This document shows positions 32,872 to 45,590 of a DNA stretch of 64,000 nucleotides, piece after piece (within the stretch, counting starts at the first letter, position 1; each line of letters begins with the position of its first letter). The stretch is from Cristatella mucedo. Lineage: Eukaryota > Bryozoa > Phylactolaemata > Cristatellidae. Under the pieces are notes generated by a model. The model was not told where the DNA came from. It did not search any database and saw only the letters and a program-made list of their open reading frames with translations. The position numbers and the translations under genes were made by a program. The stretch covers positions 4,702,501 through 4,766,500 of the forward strand of contig WPIO01000011.1 in assembly GCA_009760855.2 (NCBI GenBank), in the 5' to 3' direction.

Positions 32872-32889
32872 GGGTCAATAACTAGGTCA
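32872..32889 (+). promoter_or_regulatory. Possible nuclear-receptor direct repeat upstream of copy B
   Basis: GGGTCA and AGGTCA half-sites are in direct orientation with a six-base spacer, about 45 bp upstream of the TATA-like box. In copy C one half-site (AGGTCA) remains and the other reads AGGTTG. This is motif evidence only. Confidence 0.25.
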
Positions 32890-33249
32890 CCGTCTGGTCG
32901 ACGTCAGCCACGAACGATAGGACCTGTCAGTCTAGCAACCAGTGGAACTGCTTGCGAAACTTTCGATAAGGCAGCGGCGAATGGCTAGGGCCCTTACGCA
33001 AATATTGATATGCTCTATTGGTGGCAAAAATATTAGAACCACTAAACATTAGCTGCGTCTTCATAGATTAGTAGTTGCGTTACAATGTGCCTGGTGCCCG
33101 ATGCTGGCTGCATGTCAATGTTGACGTATTCCTGTAAAGAATCAATCCTACTCGTTTCTTTAAAATAGGTGCAGCATTAGTAAGTATAGCTCATCCTCCT
33201 TCAGTGACATGATGTTGCAAAAAGCACTGCTCGGAAGTAGTCCGGTGCC

Positions 33250-33330
33250 ATTATAATAATACATCATAATATATAATCATAATATATAATATATAATATA
33301 TAATATAATACATAATCATAATAATACATC
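33250..33330. repeat. AT-rich simple repeat
   Basis: Irregular ATAAT and ATATAATAT units. Confidence 0.9.
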
Positions 33331-34093
33331 AACGTCGCATCGGATGATCAGTCAATACGTTTTCCAGGTAACCTGGTTGGCTACTAGAAAGCTACTTGAC
33401 TTACTTATCTGCTGCCTAAAAGCATGCAGGCAATCTCCTCATCGTCCATTTATAATATTATGCATTCCATAGTCCAGTGAACTAAAATTACTTGGTACAG
33501 CACGCCAAACAGCATCGCTGCATGAACGAGCACGCGAAGAAGCGGTCCACGATAGGGCAGGTCCTGCTTTAGTACTCAAAATCAACGCCGTTCAGTTCTA
33601 TACTAACTCACTCGGTACCTTATTTCAAGGACCATGAGAAACGGCCGTTAATGAAAATATTGTAGTCTGAAAAATTGACTAGTGCTATTACTTATCAGAA
33701 ATAGGTAACATCGTTCTATTTTTCTTACAAATCTATATCTCTTCGTAAAACCCTTGAAGCACGCCTAACCGTCCTCTTCCCCAAGTGTTAGGCCAGTTTT
33801 CCCAAAAACCAGTTTCTAACAAAGAGCCGTTTAACGAAGCGCACTTTCAGCTAAACGCTGTTGCTGGGTTTCTGACGTTATTTGCACTCAGCCTGATATC
33901 ATGAGATTTAAAAAAAAATTAGTCCAACACGACCGTGACAGCCCTCAGTACCCACTGTTACCGGGCTGACTAGGGCAACCGAGCAACAAGTCTTCTGGCT
34001 CCAACGTCAAGCAGGTTATTAACAGAAACCTCGCCAGCCAGATCCAGCATACGGACTCTGGACGGCTACTGGCGTACAGAGCCATCAAGCAGC

Positions 34094-34568
<475 letters not shown>

Positions 34569-36409
34569 AGTACACCGGCGATCCTCATATTCCATGCCAC
34601 GCATTGTTTTTGTAATATCGAGCCATTGTTCGTTCAGAACCAAACCGACAGCTGGCGGCTACTTGCAGTAGATGAATGTCCGCTCAGACGCCTGCAGCAT
34701 GAATTTGCGTTGGACTGCCGAGTCATCAGCCCGGGAGCCACTGTCTGCCCCTCTAATGCTAGAGAGCGGTCGACTGCGTAGGCCGCCTTATCTCCCGTAG
34801 GACGTACGGCCAACGTTCTCGGGTTGCTAAGTCACCTTCCCTCACACAGACTGAAGAAGCTGATATCAATCGCAAGGGCAGACATGGTTTCTAAGCTATG
34901 TTTGCTCCTACCAAACGTAACGTTTGAACCAACCAAATATTACGTTTGATTCATAATTCTTCTCCAAATGCAATAAGGTGGCCCTTTTGGAATGATTTTG
35001 GTCGTCTCTCCCGACGGTGTGCTAGAGTGGACTTTCACCTCAGTGACCCACCCGTTAACCCTGCAGGTGTGATAAGCCGACTTGCAATGCGAGTCACTCA
35101 GCCGATAGCAGAGCCAGTACCACTGGCAATAGTTTACAGAATTGAGAAATCACATGCCTGAGCACTATTGTAATATCGCCCGGGCCAAGTTAACTATCAA
35201 GATGTGCTACATGAGATTAGACGAACTAAAAATATATATTTATAATAGACATGTACCTGCATTGCAAGCAATCGTTTTAGCACTGACGAATTAACTGAAG
35301 GACAGCCATCGGTACTAGGCAGATTGATGCGAGGACGAAATAAGGGCACGACCAGTGTAGCGACGCAATACACCCCTACTGACTCCAGCCCGAGCTTAAA
35401 AAAATGGGTAGCAGCAAGCTTCTCCGTATCTTAGATGATGCTGTAACGCAACTAAAGCTACGAAGAAGAGCGAAAATTTGCGAAGGCGAGGCAAAACGCT
35501 TACGCAAGGCTCGTGTTCAAATTTCAACACTCACGGCGGCTGCTGTGTACGCGTTGACAGGCTAGCTGGCGGTCGAGGGTTGGAGTCGATCTGCTCGGCT
35601 CTTTGCCACGCTCTGCCGCCGATACGCGCGCCTCGTTGAACCTGCTGGCTGTAGTCTGATCGGCAGCTTCGTAGAAGAGGAAGGAGAGAGAGGATATTGC
35701 GTCCACGAAGGCCGGCCGGCGGTCAGGCCGAAAGCGAGGAGCTAGCCAAGGTCGGGGTCACATGACCCTTGCATTAATTAGACGTCCCGAGCTGGCGGCC
35801 AGCTAAAGGCCGCGGTGGGCGGCTAGGTGCAGGGCAACGTGCACGAGGCTGCACCGCTTCCTTGGACTTTCCCGGAAACGGAATGCCGTTACCTTGGGCA
35901 GCTCGGGACTACCGTAACCAGGCTGCGTCATTATCTCACATTTCGTGACGCTAATGAGTACCGAGTAGGTAAACCGAATTTCTACTCATTTTGTTACTAA
36001 CGCCCTCTGCCCAATAAATGGCCGCAGACGGAAATATAGCAAATCATGCTGCGTGGCAAGCTCCTCGCAGGGGTCGTCGGATGGCAGCCATTTCTCTTCG
36101 GTGTTCTCAGGTCCTGGTGCTCGGAACCCGCTACCTCGATGCTCTTAGCCTGCTGTGAAGCTAAGCGACGCTCTTGCAGATGAACTACGACAACGATGAA
36201 ATTATCAGCAAGGTCGTCAAAAGAGTCGAGTTAAAGCAACCAGGAAATGCGCAATAAGAAACGCATATACTGATTCGAACCTACTGTATCCCTTCATGAA
36301 CGACGTCACCTAGCGTATTCTGTACAAACTAGGGGTCTAGTTCCACGGCTATATCAAATAGAAGAAATGTAATTCATCTGTATAGTTTCCTAACAGAACC
36401 TAATGTCAA

Positions 36410-36530
36410 TTTAGGCAATGCACACATGACATGGTGCTCAAGCCCACGACCTCGGCCATCAGATGCGTTCATCTTGACCTTGGTCGGGGAGAGCGCCTTA
36501 ACAAGTAGGCCAAGCCAGCACGGTTGGTTA
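36410..36530 (-). mobile_element. SINE-2 fragment, tRNA-derived
   Basis: The minus strand carries the GACCAAGGTC-like and GGTCGTGGGCTTGAGC B-box region typical of SINE-2. Confidence 0.65.
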
Positions 36531-36978
36531 CGTGCTAAGCAACAGTGCGATGGAATTTCATGTAAGTTAAGCTTACGCTAGTAACTAATAGCTCTAAGCT
36601 CCAATGGACTTTCCTATAAGTTATGTTTACATTAGTAACGTTCTCCCTTACCGTCACCAACTTTTCTCCTTGTCGCAGTCTTTAACCTGCCGATGCAGCA
36701 AATCCTGACGTCCGACTTAATGCAGCCTACGATCGCCAGCTCAGAAATGGGAGTGTGCATGAGAGAAGTCGATTCACTAGTCACAAACCAGGGAGTTGCA
36801 GCTCGCGGAAAGAGAAAATTAAGGTATACATGTAAGACAGGTTTGTCGGGAAAGAGTATATTGTTGAGTACCGTGCACCATCAGCGGTGCTACGGTGCAT
36901 TCTTTATTAAAAGTGCGACATATTCTATGAAGAAGGCCAAGCTTTTCTACTTCTCCGAATGCATTGCTTGATTTGTGA

Positions 36979-36993
36979 GAGAACGAGAGAGAG

Positions 36994-37038
<45 letters not shown>

Positions 37039-37042
37039 GAGA
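36979..37042. repeat. (GA)n microsatellite
   Basis: About 64 bp of GA repeats with a few interruptions. Confidence 0.95.
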
Positions 37043-38464
37043 GGAGTGAGTGAGATCGTAACTCTGCTGTTTCGGTCGAGTATTCGTGGGACACGCCTTC
37101 GGGTTTTGATTGGTAAGCCAGGGATGCTCACAGAACAGTGTTTAAACGAAAATAAGACCTAACTTAGAAAAATGCTCTGGCAACATTTTTCAGAACGCTT
37201 TTAATTTAATCTTTACCAAGAAAATTATCACAGTTAAGAGGGAATGAAGTTATGACTGTTCTCTGGTATTTGCATAGAGAGGTGCACAGGTAGCAAACGA
37301 ATAGAGCAATCGAAATTAAACACTGCGAAACTCACAATGTCTTAATGTTTAATCTATTTTTAAAATTTTAACGGAATACAATTTCAAAAGCCATAACAAG
37401 AATGTTGTGTCTTTTTGTAAATAGATGAATTCGGGCCTCTAAATGGTGCAAAACAGTGAGCATATTAGCTTAATTTAATTCATCAGGTGGACAAGGGAAG
37501 TGCTAAGAGACGCGAATGTGTATCAGGTCAAATGCAAGTAATTCTCAAGCTAGAACGCATCACCTGCGAATGGATTTCTGTCAGAAGAGCAAAGGCTTCG
37601 GTTGTGCACATGGCTGACATTTAAGAATTTTCCATTACAGTGGCACGACAGTTAGAAACATCCCAAAAATAATCCAAAGCATCGTTGAATTATTTGTATA
37701 GCTTCCTTCAACAATAGGAAGTGTCCCTAACAAGATCAGTTACACTGTTCAAGCTGTAAGTTACTGAAGCTATTAAATGTGCAATTGCATTCAAGCCCTT
37801 TATTGATCGCCTCAAACTTTGGAACCACTAACTCCCAAAAATGATTGTTATGGATGAAACGCAAGTGTTTATGGGCTGAGGATGTCAAACTAATACTGAT
37901 CAGAAGGGTGCCTTGACCGCGAGCATTTACCATCCAGAAAAATTTCAAAAATTCAGATAGGGCGTACACATTTATAACCTGAACGAAAAGCGAACCACCA
38001 ACCATCAATAAGTGAAGAATGAAAAGATTAAACATGCTTTGGGAAATTGTGTTCTTGAAACCAGAAAAGCCTGGCGTACATTAGCAGTTATAAGGAAGTC
38101 GGTATATTTAATACTCCTAATGTGTCGAAGCGCGGCTTGCGAACAGCAGCAACGCAAGCGGGTAGGTATGACGAGGAACGGGCGGAGCATGAGCAGCAAT
38201 ACTGACAGGAGTTGTAGAAGATGCTAACCAATCTAATGGCACTGAAAGAATCGCAATCAATGCTCCTGTGTTTATCCCGTGGCTAAGGTACTCGATCTAG
38301 CCAAAACCGCTTCGAGTCGGAGTGGCTTGCCACGTCGAGAAAGGAGTCCAAAGCCGAGCGACGTGGCGGCTGTGCGCGAGTAATACTCAGCCTACGTGGC
38401 GCGTGCGATCGCCCGAGTGCGGCTGCAAGACAGACATACATCTCTGGAGGCTAAAGTTTGCTGT

Positions 38465-39070
38465 TTATTAATAATTATAGTAATACTAATAATAACAATA
38501 AGAGTAAGGTGCTTGGATAGCGCTCAAGAGGAGCTAATTAAAGTGCTTGGCACTTTAAGTCTTCTGTATCACGAAGCTTGTCGTTTGCTTCGTGATACTA
38601 CGTGTCATGTGACCAAGCATAGTCTTGCAATGACAATGCCTACGGACCCAGTAAACGCTGTGAGGATCAGCTGCGGGCTTGGCTTCTTTTTAAATGACAT
38701 CAAGGGTCTCAGCCCAGAAGGTAAGGTGCTCGCTCTTCACGACCCATGTCGAACATTTGAGTCGTGCAGCGGGCAATTCTTTATGGCCCTGCACCCGGTT
38801 GCGATTGGCCTACAAGATCCTCTACAGCTACGTAAATCAGGCTTTTAAATTAACTAAGATCTTTCTTCCTTCTTTCGAAGCAAGGGCAGTCGTGACGACA
38901 TTGGGGGAGTGAGTTCTGGGCTTTGGGAGATTATGAACTCCTGGCACCGTCTCCTTAGGATTTGAGATTGGTTTAGAGTCGCAGCTAAGCGACTGCAGCC
39001 AGAGGAGCCGGTGACGACGTATAGCCTTCAAAAAGTAGTTTAGATAGATGAAAAAAGGATGCTAGGACCT
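38465..39070 (-). mobile_element. L2-type LINE family 1 fragment, degraded
   Basis: An AAT-rich start, tail-like GTGCTTGG and AGAGGAGCTAATT blocks, then body blocks (GACCAAGCATAG, CAGTAAACGCTGTGAGGA, GTTCTGGGCTTTGGGAG) follow the family-1 order. About 38690-38860 is not matched. Confidence 0.6.
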
Positions 39071-39685
39071 GAAAGCACAGATTCCTGCGGTACCCTGAAC
39101 CTGAGCGGCTCTTAGAGTTACTGTTGCTCAATGTTGCACTCACGCATTTGCGTTCCTGCGAGCTCAGTGTGCCGTAGCTAAAGCCAAACTATGTTCATGC
39201 GCTGCTCACCAGTAGTCCTCAATCTGCGACGCCTGTCTCTAGCGAAAAAACGCTGTTCGCGAAGATCTCGGCGGATGGCGTCCCTGGCGTGTGATCTGGC
39301 TGAGCGGTGCTCCGAAACACAGCCCTTCTCTGGAAGAATTCTAATGGCGGCATCGACACTGCTGGGCTTGCACTAAGGCGGCGCTAGAGCATATTTAGGC
39401 ATCAGCTTAGGCTCCGCTCACCGGTTGCCAAATACTGTCGCCAAAATATGCTCCTTAAACGAGCTTAGTTCGAAGCCAGGACAAACACTCGGCGATTGGA
39501 CCATCCCATACTGCACCGGCAGCCAAGCCGGCCATTTCGTCGGCTGCAGCCCGCACCAGCAACTCGGTTGTGATGGGTGGCCGATCCGGCATGCCACCGC
39601 TCTGAGCTGAAGATCTAGCAAAGGCGCACAGTCGGCATACTTGGGTTCGTCAAATTGAGACAGCATTTTTACGATGATGATGATG

Positions 39686-39690
<5 letters not shown>
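39071..39690. other. Unannotated GC-richer stretch
   Basis: Short open frames exist on both strands but none shows a recognisable motif. Confidence 0.4.

Positions 39691-39762
<72 letters not shown>
39691..39762. repeat. (GA)n microsatellite
   Basis: About 72 bp of pure GA repeat, preceded by (GAT)n. Confidence 0.98.
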
Positions 39763-39766
<4 letters not shown>

Positions 39767-39879
39767 AAGCCACGATGGGCTGGCCGTGGTGACTGCAAGG
39801 TTTCACGAGTGGCTATCAACGGTTGGGCCCCACTTGCCTATTCGAAAGCGCTTCCTGCCCCATAATCCCGACCTTGACT

Positions 39880-40150
39880 TTTTTAAGTCTCTCACACATA
39901 TAGGACCTAGAGCATTACAGTGCACTATAACATCTGCAGGCAGAGATAAACATTAATCTATGCAGCGTGCCTGGTGATTAAGCCTGAGGATCAGGTCACC
40001 CCACCAGACGTTTATTGTGTCTCTCTTATCGTATGAATGCCTAGCAGTGTAGTCTGTGGACAAGCGCCGAAGTGCTATATGAAGGTAAGTTAATAAGACT
40101 GAAGGAATTAAAAAAATAACATAAGAAATACTAGAGCTGAACATCATCAT
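39880..40150. repeat. Repeat copy flanking the Gypsy fragment, left
   Basis: Two blocks (ATAGGACCTAGAGCATTACAG near 39900; TGCAGCGTGCC to CCACCAGACG near 39961-40011, continuing to about 40150) recur at 41668-42105 but in swapped order. They may be LTR-derived. Confidence 0.5.
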
Positions 40151-40429
40151 TTCTCAATAAATGCGCTCACTTCAATAAAATGTCCTTAAACTGTGAACGA
40201 GATTTTACAAAGTGGATCCCAAGGAATGTTTCAGCACCAGCCCTCTCCCAAAGATTGGATTTAAGTTCTTGTGACCAACTTGGCATAAGTTAGCTGCTCC
40301 TCTGTGAAGGAACCTGCCTTGGCATGCGTTTCTTCCGTCACGGACGCTTTTAGCACTTGCATCAGGCAGAGAAAGCAAAGCTAATGGCATGCCAACTGTA
40401 TGCGTGGCTAGAACAGCAGACTGTCACAG

Positions 40430-41340
40430 TGTCGTTCGTGTACAGGACCTGTTGCTGGGCGTTTGAACTTTGTAAGACATACAAGTCCTCTTTCGAAGCT
40501 TGTCGGTATAGCACACTAAGATGTCAGCTGCTGCTTGCTTGGCACACATTCGGTGTCCACTACTGGCTACCACTCTGCCAGTGACGAAGTGTCGGACGAC
40601 TTCAGGTAGTTCTTGTACCACAACCAACCCTTTGCATGCTACAGCCTTTCTCTCAAGGAGATGTGGGCTTAATTAGCAGGGCAGGTTGTGGTCGAAGGAG
40701 ATCTAATACAGTTCGGAGAGTGCAGCCTATTAGCCGTACAGCAGGTGAATATTACTTTCCATCCGTTTGGATGATGCGGCACCAAGCGAAAATGTGTCAA
40801 TCCTTGTCTTTAACATCCCAGTAGATGATGCGTAGAATTGCTTGAAGGTCTGCCTAACCTACCAGGTAACTGATTCCTCAGTGGTTGGTAGAGGGAGTCA
40901 ACATATGTTTGATGCCATAGTGGCCGTCACAAAGTGGAAGGCTCTGACGTGCAAATAGTGCTGATATGGTGGACTGAGAAGTGGCAAAGTCCAAGGCGAA
41001 CACTCGAGGCCACTTTGAGAAAGCGTCAACAACTGTTAAGAAAAGGCAATAGTCCTGAGGGCTAAGCGAATGAACTGAATGAACACGCTGCCGAGGATCC
41101 TCTCAGGGGCCAACGTCCAACGGTCCTCGGATGGTGCTGAGCTGCCAACTGAGTTGCAGCATGCGAATGCTCCGCTCAGTGCCTCGATGTCAGCGTCGAT
41201 GTTTGGCCAACACACAACACTTTTGACAGTGGATTTTATTCGCAGGAATCCAGGGTAGCTTTCTTAAAGTTGCGCGAGCATATTTTCTCGAAGATTAGCT
41301 GGTATCATTCGTCTGGTAGCTCTCAAAAAGCACCCGTCCA
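40430..41340 (-). mobile_element. Gypsy/Ty3-type integrase fragment
   Basis: Minus-strand frames give PNIDADIEALSGAF (the segment after the integrase zinc finger, usually WWPGIDxDIE) near 41180-41220, then FLTVVDAFSKWPRVFALDF near 41000-41060, with the first catalytic Asp in VVDAFSKWP. Frameshifts and stops are numerous. RT and gag are not found. Confidence 0.75.
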
Positions 41341-41371
41341 GTGTGGTGAGTACGCGGCAGAGCTTGTGGTA

Positions 41372-41630
41372 TAATAACAATAATAATACTACTACACTTG
41401 ATACAACGCCCTAAGAGCAATCAATCTCTTTCTAGGTGCTTTTCATTTGCTGAAAAGGAAACACGATCGAATGGTGAGTGGTATCATGTTTGATAAACAT
41501 CATGAATAACATGGTAAGGGGTGACAAGCACAGGGTCAGCATGCAAATGTGGTTAGTGGCAGCATGCACAGTGTCAGCACATCAAGGACGAATTACAGAG
41601 ACCCACTAAATGCTGTCATATATAGGCATC
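41372..41630 (-). mobile_element. L2-type LINE family 1, 3' end
   Basis: The tail (ATACAACGCCC, AATCAATCTCTTTCTAGG) and the 3' untranslated region (GGTCAGCATGCAAATGTGG, AGCATGCACAGTGTCAGCAC) closely match 21655-21900. Confidence 0.85.
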
Positions 41631-41667
41631 TCAAGATTAAGGGCTCTAGGCGTTGTACCGGTCATAT

Positions 41668-42105
41668 TTTATGCAGCGGGCATCATGATTGAGCCCGAGG
41701 ACAAAGTCAGCCCCCCAGACGTTAACTTCGCAGCTCCCTGCCAAATAATACTAAGCAGTGTAAATCTAGGAACAGGTGCAGTTATCTTCTGATAAGAGCT
41801 GATGCGCTACATCAAGGTAAGTTATAAGGAATGAACCACACATAACATGAAAACCACAAGAATAAAATACGTTAGAGAACGGAGGCTGCCTCTGTAAGCC
41901 GGAGGGAGATAGCCGTGATGTGATTTTGGAGACAATGAGGTTCCGCAAGCGGCTGCCGTCATTGCGACCCAATTATCAACTCAAAAGCTCTACTTACACT
42001 ACTATATCCCGAAACATCGAAATCTCGCCCTCAATGCATTCATTTAGTTCTCGCAAAGAGATAGGACTTAGAAAATTACAGTGCATTGTCAGTCATGCTT
42101 AGGTG
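41668..42105. repeat. Repeat copy flanking the Gypsy fragment, right
   Basis: The longer version of the repeat seen at 39880-40150: ATGCAGCGGGC through CCCCAGACG, and ending with ATAGGACTTAGAAAATTACAG. Block order differs from the left copy. Confidence 0.5.
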
Positions 42106-42139
42106 AGATGAGAGGCTATCAAGAAGGACTGGCGACCTT

Positions 42140-42850
42140 CACCACGTGCTCGTAATTTAGGTGTCGTGTTCGACAGCTGCCTCAATTTCAAAAGCTTCAT
42201 TCAGAAGACTGCCTCAACAGCTAGCCATCCCATCCGATCCCTATCAAGATTAGGAGCTGTCTCCCACAGTGGCTTGTAAAAAAGTTAACTAGCTCTTTAG
42301 ATCTATCTCGGCTTAATTATTGTAATTCCCTTTTGGCTGGGCTACCAAAGAAAGCTATTATGCCACCTCAGCGGACTATGAATATGGCTGCAATGCTGGT
42401 CTTCAAGTCCCAGCGGTTTGCGCACATGTCTCCTTTGCTGAAAGAGCTAGGATGGTTTCCGGTTGAGCAAAGGATACAGAGCAAAGTTCTTAGGCTGACC
42501 AACAAGGCCCACCACGGCTTGGCTCATTCGTACCTAGCTGAACTGCTGCATCAGTTTCAGCCTGTTCGTGCCCTGAGGTCCTGTGTGGACAATAAATCAG
42601 CTGTCCCATTCCTCCGCATAAAGACAGTCGGCGACAGAAGCTTTAGCTCTGCAGGTCCTAGACTGTGGAACTCGCTTCCAAAATTCCCACGCAACGACAA
42701 CTACTTTCCTACTGCCGACTATTGCACATCTTTTTCAGCGGTCCTGAGCTGCTACTTATATGCAACCTCAACTGCTCTCCTGACTCTGCTATGCTTCCCA
42801 CTTTCTCTTTGTTTGGTTGCAAATGCAGGCATGTGCAAACGAGTGAGGTG
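42140..42850 (+). mobile_element. LINE family 2 (L2/CR1-like), C-terminal RT region
   Basis: The frame begins ARNLGVVFDSCLNFK, has a stop near 42275, then continues open at 42333-42851: [42 protein letters not shown] and [13 protein letters not shown]. It is the same protein family as family 1 but a distinct lineage (YLAELL... versus YLSDLL...). Confidence 0.88.
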
Positions 42851-43049
42851 ACCCGTACGCCAGACAGAGGATCTGAAAGTACATTAAAGGTTTGCTGGGC
42901 AGCTATTAAGGCTCACAAAGAAATGGTTGGATATTGTAGCTATACAGCATCAACGACAAACTAGAAGGCGGCCGTGTTGAGTTTATCACCAGTTGTAGAC
43001 GGTTAAGGGCATTGGGCCGAGAGTCCTAAATAGAGAGAATTGTAATAAT

Positions 43050-43110
43050 CTGGTAGTACTAATATTGCATTTGTACAATGCCCTCGGAAACTTAATCTAT
43101 TTCTAGTGCC
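43050..43110 (-). repeat. L2-type LINE tail fragment
   Basis: Short tail match (TGCATTTGTACAATGCCCTC, CTTAATCTATTTCTAG). Confidence 0.6.
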
Positions 43111-43730
43111 TTAAAACTTGGTGCACAAACAAGTATCTTCTCGCGGACTTGTTCGCAACTTCTCGCCGACATGCACTGGCTTCCAGTCAAGCAACGGATT
43201 GACTTCAAGGTTTTGTCCCTCATGTTTTGGTCAATTTATTCTTTGACTCCAGCCTAACTATCAGATCTACTTCCTCAACAGACCAAGCATCGTACCACCC
43301 GCTTTTCGGTATCTAGCAGTTTACCTATACCTCATACGAACCTCAAATCCTTTGGAGACCGTGCATTTAGTTCGTATGCTTCCAAAGCCTGGAACTCACT
43401 CCCGACTTGCGTCACGACGTCCCCTGACTTGAACAAATTTAAAAAGAACTTTAAAACGCACCTATTTAGTACCGAATTGTGTGGGTCCCTGTGATTCGTC
43501 CCATATGTGTTTATGCGAGCTGACACTGCAGGCTGTCACTAACCACACTTGCATGCTGACCCTGTGCACGTCACCCCTAACCATGTTATTCATGCTGTTT
43601 ATCAAGCATGTATTAGTCACCATTCAATAGCATTTCCCTTTGCAGCAAATTGAAAGTGCCTAGAAAGAGATTGAGTTCTCTGAGGGCGCTTTATCAAGTG
43701 TATTATTATTATCATTATTATTATAAGTAT
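43110..43730 (+). mobile_element. L2-type LINE family 1, C-terminal region and 3' end
   Basis: The plus-strand equivalent of 21655-22290: LHWLPVKQRIDFK, then FGDRAFSSYASKAWNSLP, then the 3' untranslated region, tail and ATT run (43700-43725). A stop interrupts the frame. Confidence 0.88.
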
Positions 43731-43734
43731 TAGC

Positions 43735-44275
43735 AGTAACGCGCACAATTTTAACAAGCATGACATGGTTACAGGTGCCGTGCACAGACTCGAAATGCGG
43801 AGTATTCTTAGTGGTAGCATGCGTAGTGTGAGCAAGCATAGGCCCACAAAAGGCGAATTGCGAAGACTAATTGAGTAATATGATTAGCAGGTGCGTTTTT
43901 ATTTTTTTTATTTCTTTATGTAAGGTAACGTTACCACGTCAGTCAGGAGAGAGTTCTCAGCTTTGAATGCATACGGAGGCAGGATATGCAAACGATTTGA
44001 GGTTTGCCCGAGGTATAGCCATACAATCTACAGCAATTTCACAAAAAAGTGAACTAGTTCTACTACCGTTCTCTTGCCGATACAATTTCCGATATCAGCA
44101 ATGTTCCTGATCAGAAATTAAGTTGACTCTACGGCATAGGCAATGTACATCAGGAATGAAAAGTTAATTTGGATTTGCAAGGCCACATTACGCAAATATG
44201 TCATAAAAAGGATGCTAAATGAAGGAATCTTAAGGATGAGCAGTCCCAACTTCAGGTGTCACCAGGTTTTCCGAT
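43735..44275 (-). mobile_element. L2-type LINE family 1 fragment, tail-to-tail with the previous copy
   Basis: Starting next to the shared ATT tract, the sequence follows the minus-strand 3' untranslated region (ACATGGTTACAGGTG, AGTGGTAGCATGC, ACAAAAGGCGAATTG) and then decayed coding sequence. Confidence 0.65.
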
Positions 44276-44289
44276 AAATATTAGGTTGG

Positions 44290-44430
44290 TGTTATGCCGA
44301 GCTGGTTTGGTCTAGTGGTTAAGTTGCTCGCTCCGACCAAGGTCTGATTGAGGTCGTGGGCTCGAGCCACGAGGCATATGTGAAGCGCCTGAGTAGAGGT
44401 CAAGTTCTCTTGGGGCAGTCTCTGTTGCCC
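44290..44430 (+). mobile_element. SINE-2, tRNA-derived
   Basis: A box TGGTCTAGTGGTTAAG, B box GGGCTCGAGCC near 44360, then a 3' end reading GAAGCGCCTGA, AAGTTCTCTTGGGGC that resembles the L2 tail. Confidence 0.8.
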
Positions 44431-44559
44431 ATGGTCTTTAAGCTGAGGAATGCAAAGGTCAAAGGTCAACGGCAAAGGTCAAATGATCAATCAGCAGCCA
44501 TCCTAGCTCTTTCAGTAGCAAAGGAGACTCGTGGTCAAACCTCTGGGACTTGAAAACTA

Positions 44560-44970
44560 GCCTTTCAGTCATATTCATAGCCCGCTGCAGTGGCCTAGTC
44601 GCTTTGTTTTGGTAGTCCAGCCAAAAGGGAATTACAATAATCCAGCCGAGACAGAACTAAGAAGCTAGTTACATTTTTTGCATGCCACTGTGGAAGACAG
44701 CTCATATTGTTAGATAGGGATCGGAAGTTATGGCTAGCTGTAGAAGCAGTCTTCTGAATGAAGTTTAAAAAATTTAGGCAGCAGTCGAAAATGACAACTA
44801 AATTTCGAGCACATGGCGATGGTCGCACAAGAGCATCACCTATTAGAAGCGGTCTACGCATATCCATCACCAATACCAAAAATATGGCTGCACATCGACT
44901 GTGAGGAACTGACACACGTTTTTCGGTTGTATCTTTCTCGCGATCTAGCTTATCTAACTTCAACACTTAG
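44560..44970 (-). mobile_element. LINE family 2 fragment
   Basis: The minus frame has SPCARNLVVIFDCCLNFLNF, then LVLSRLDYCNSLLAGLPK, matching the start of the 42140 copy. Confidence 0.85.
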
Positions 44971-44999
44971 TCTTTGGGTCCGCTTACACTGCCTACTCC

Positions 45000-45150
45000 T
45001 CTGACACTGGTCGCTTCCTGCCGAATTCAAATCGTTTGGAGACCGTGCCTCCAGTTCCTTAAGGCCAAAAGATTTGAACCTACTAATGAGTGATATCACA
45101 TCACATGACTTGTCGAAGTTTAAAGCAAAAAAAAACACTATTTTCACGTA
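45000..45150 (+). mobile_element. L2-type LINE family 1 C-terminal fragment
   Basis: The frame reads NSKSFGDRASSSLRPKDLN and DLSKFKAKK, a decayed version of the family-1 C terminus. Confidence 0.65.
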
Positions 45151-45590
45151 CTTTCTGCTCTTATTTTTATCTGGCTGCTATTTTCTTTTAAAACGAGGAG
45201 CTTCATAATCGTGATTTCGTTCATTTCTCGTCGGGGGGGGGGGGCGACAAATGCTAAGTTTTATTACTTTAATTCGCCAGCAAGAGTGTCATCATAAAAT
45301 ATTTTAGACGGTCTCTGGCTTAGCGTCACACAAGTGAATACAACAGGACTGTCGAGTTACGCGAAGAAAAACATGTCTGTTAAAAATGACAATATTGAGG
45401 TCGAGCAGATGCTGCACTTGCTCTTCGAGGCAGTAAAAGCTTTCGACTGCGGCACTATATAGACCGGAGTTTTTCTGGCTTCTTTTTCATTTAGAAACAC
45501 AGAGAGCTCTCAGCTCTATAATGTGCGTGAAACTTGAGTGCAATCATACGCTTACATCATCCACATATTTTCTATAGCTGCTGGCCTTTT
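45151..45590. other. Unannotated stretch with poly-G run
   Basis: Nothing is recognised except a run of ten or more G at about 45233-45243. Confidence 0.5.

Larger units (their letters stand above)
35161..38464. other. Intergenic region between copies B and C, mostly unrecognised
   Basis: It contains a GC-rich, CpG-containing stretch (about 35520-35900), a SINE-2 fragment (36410-36530), a (GA)n tract (36979-37042) and another GC-rich piece (38280-38430). A minus-strand open frame at 35524-35706 ends before a GTGAGT donor but lacks an ATG and any recognisable homology. No gene can be claimed. Confidence 0.45.

Noticed and set aside
35524-35706. 60-residue GC-rich minus-strand frame before a GTGAGT donor, as a possible first exon
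   Set aside because: It has no ATG (the apparent start is GTG), no homology and no partner exon.
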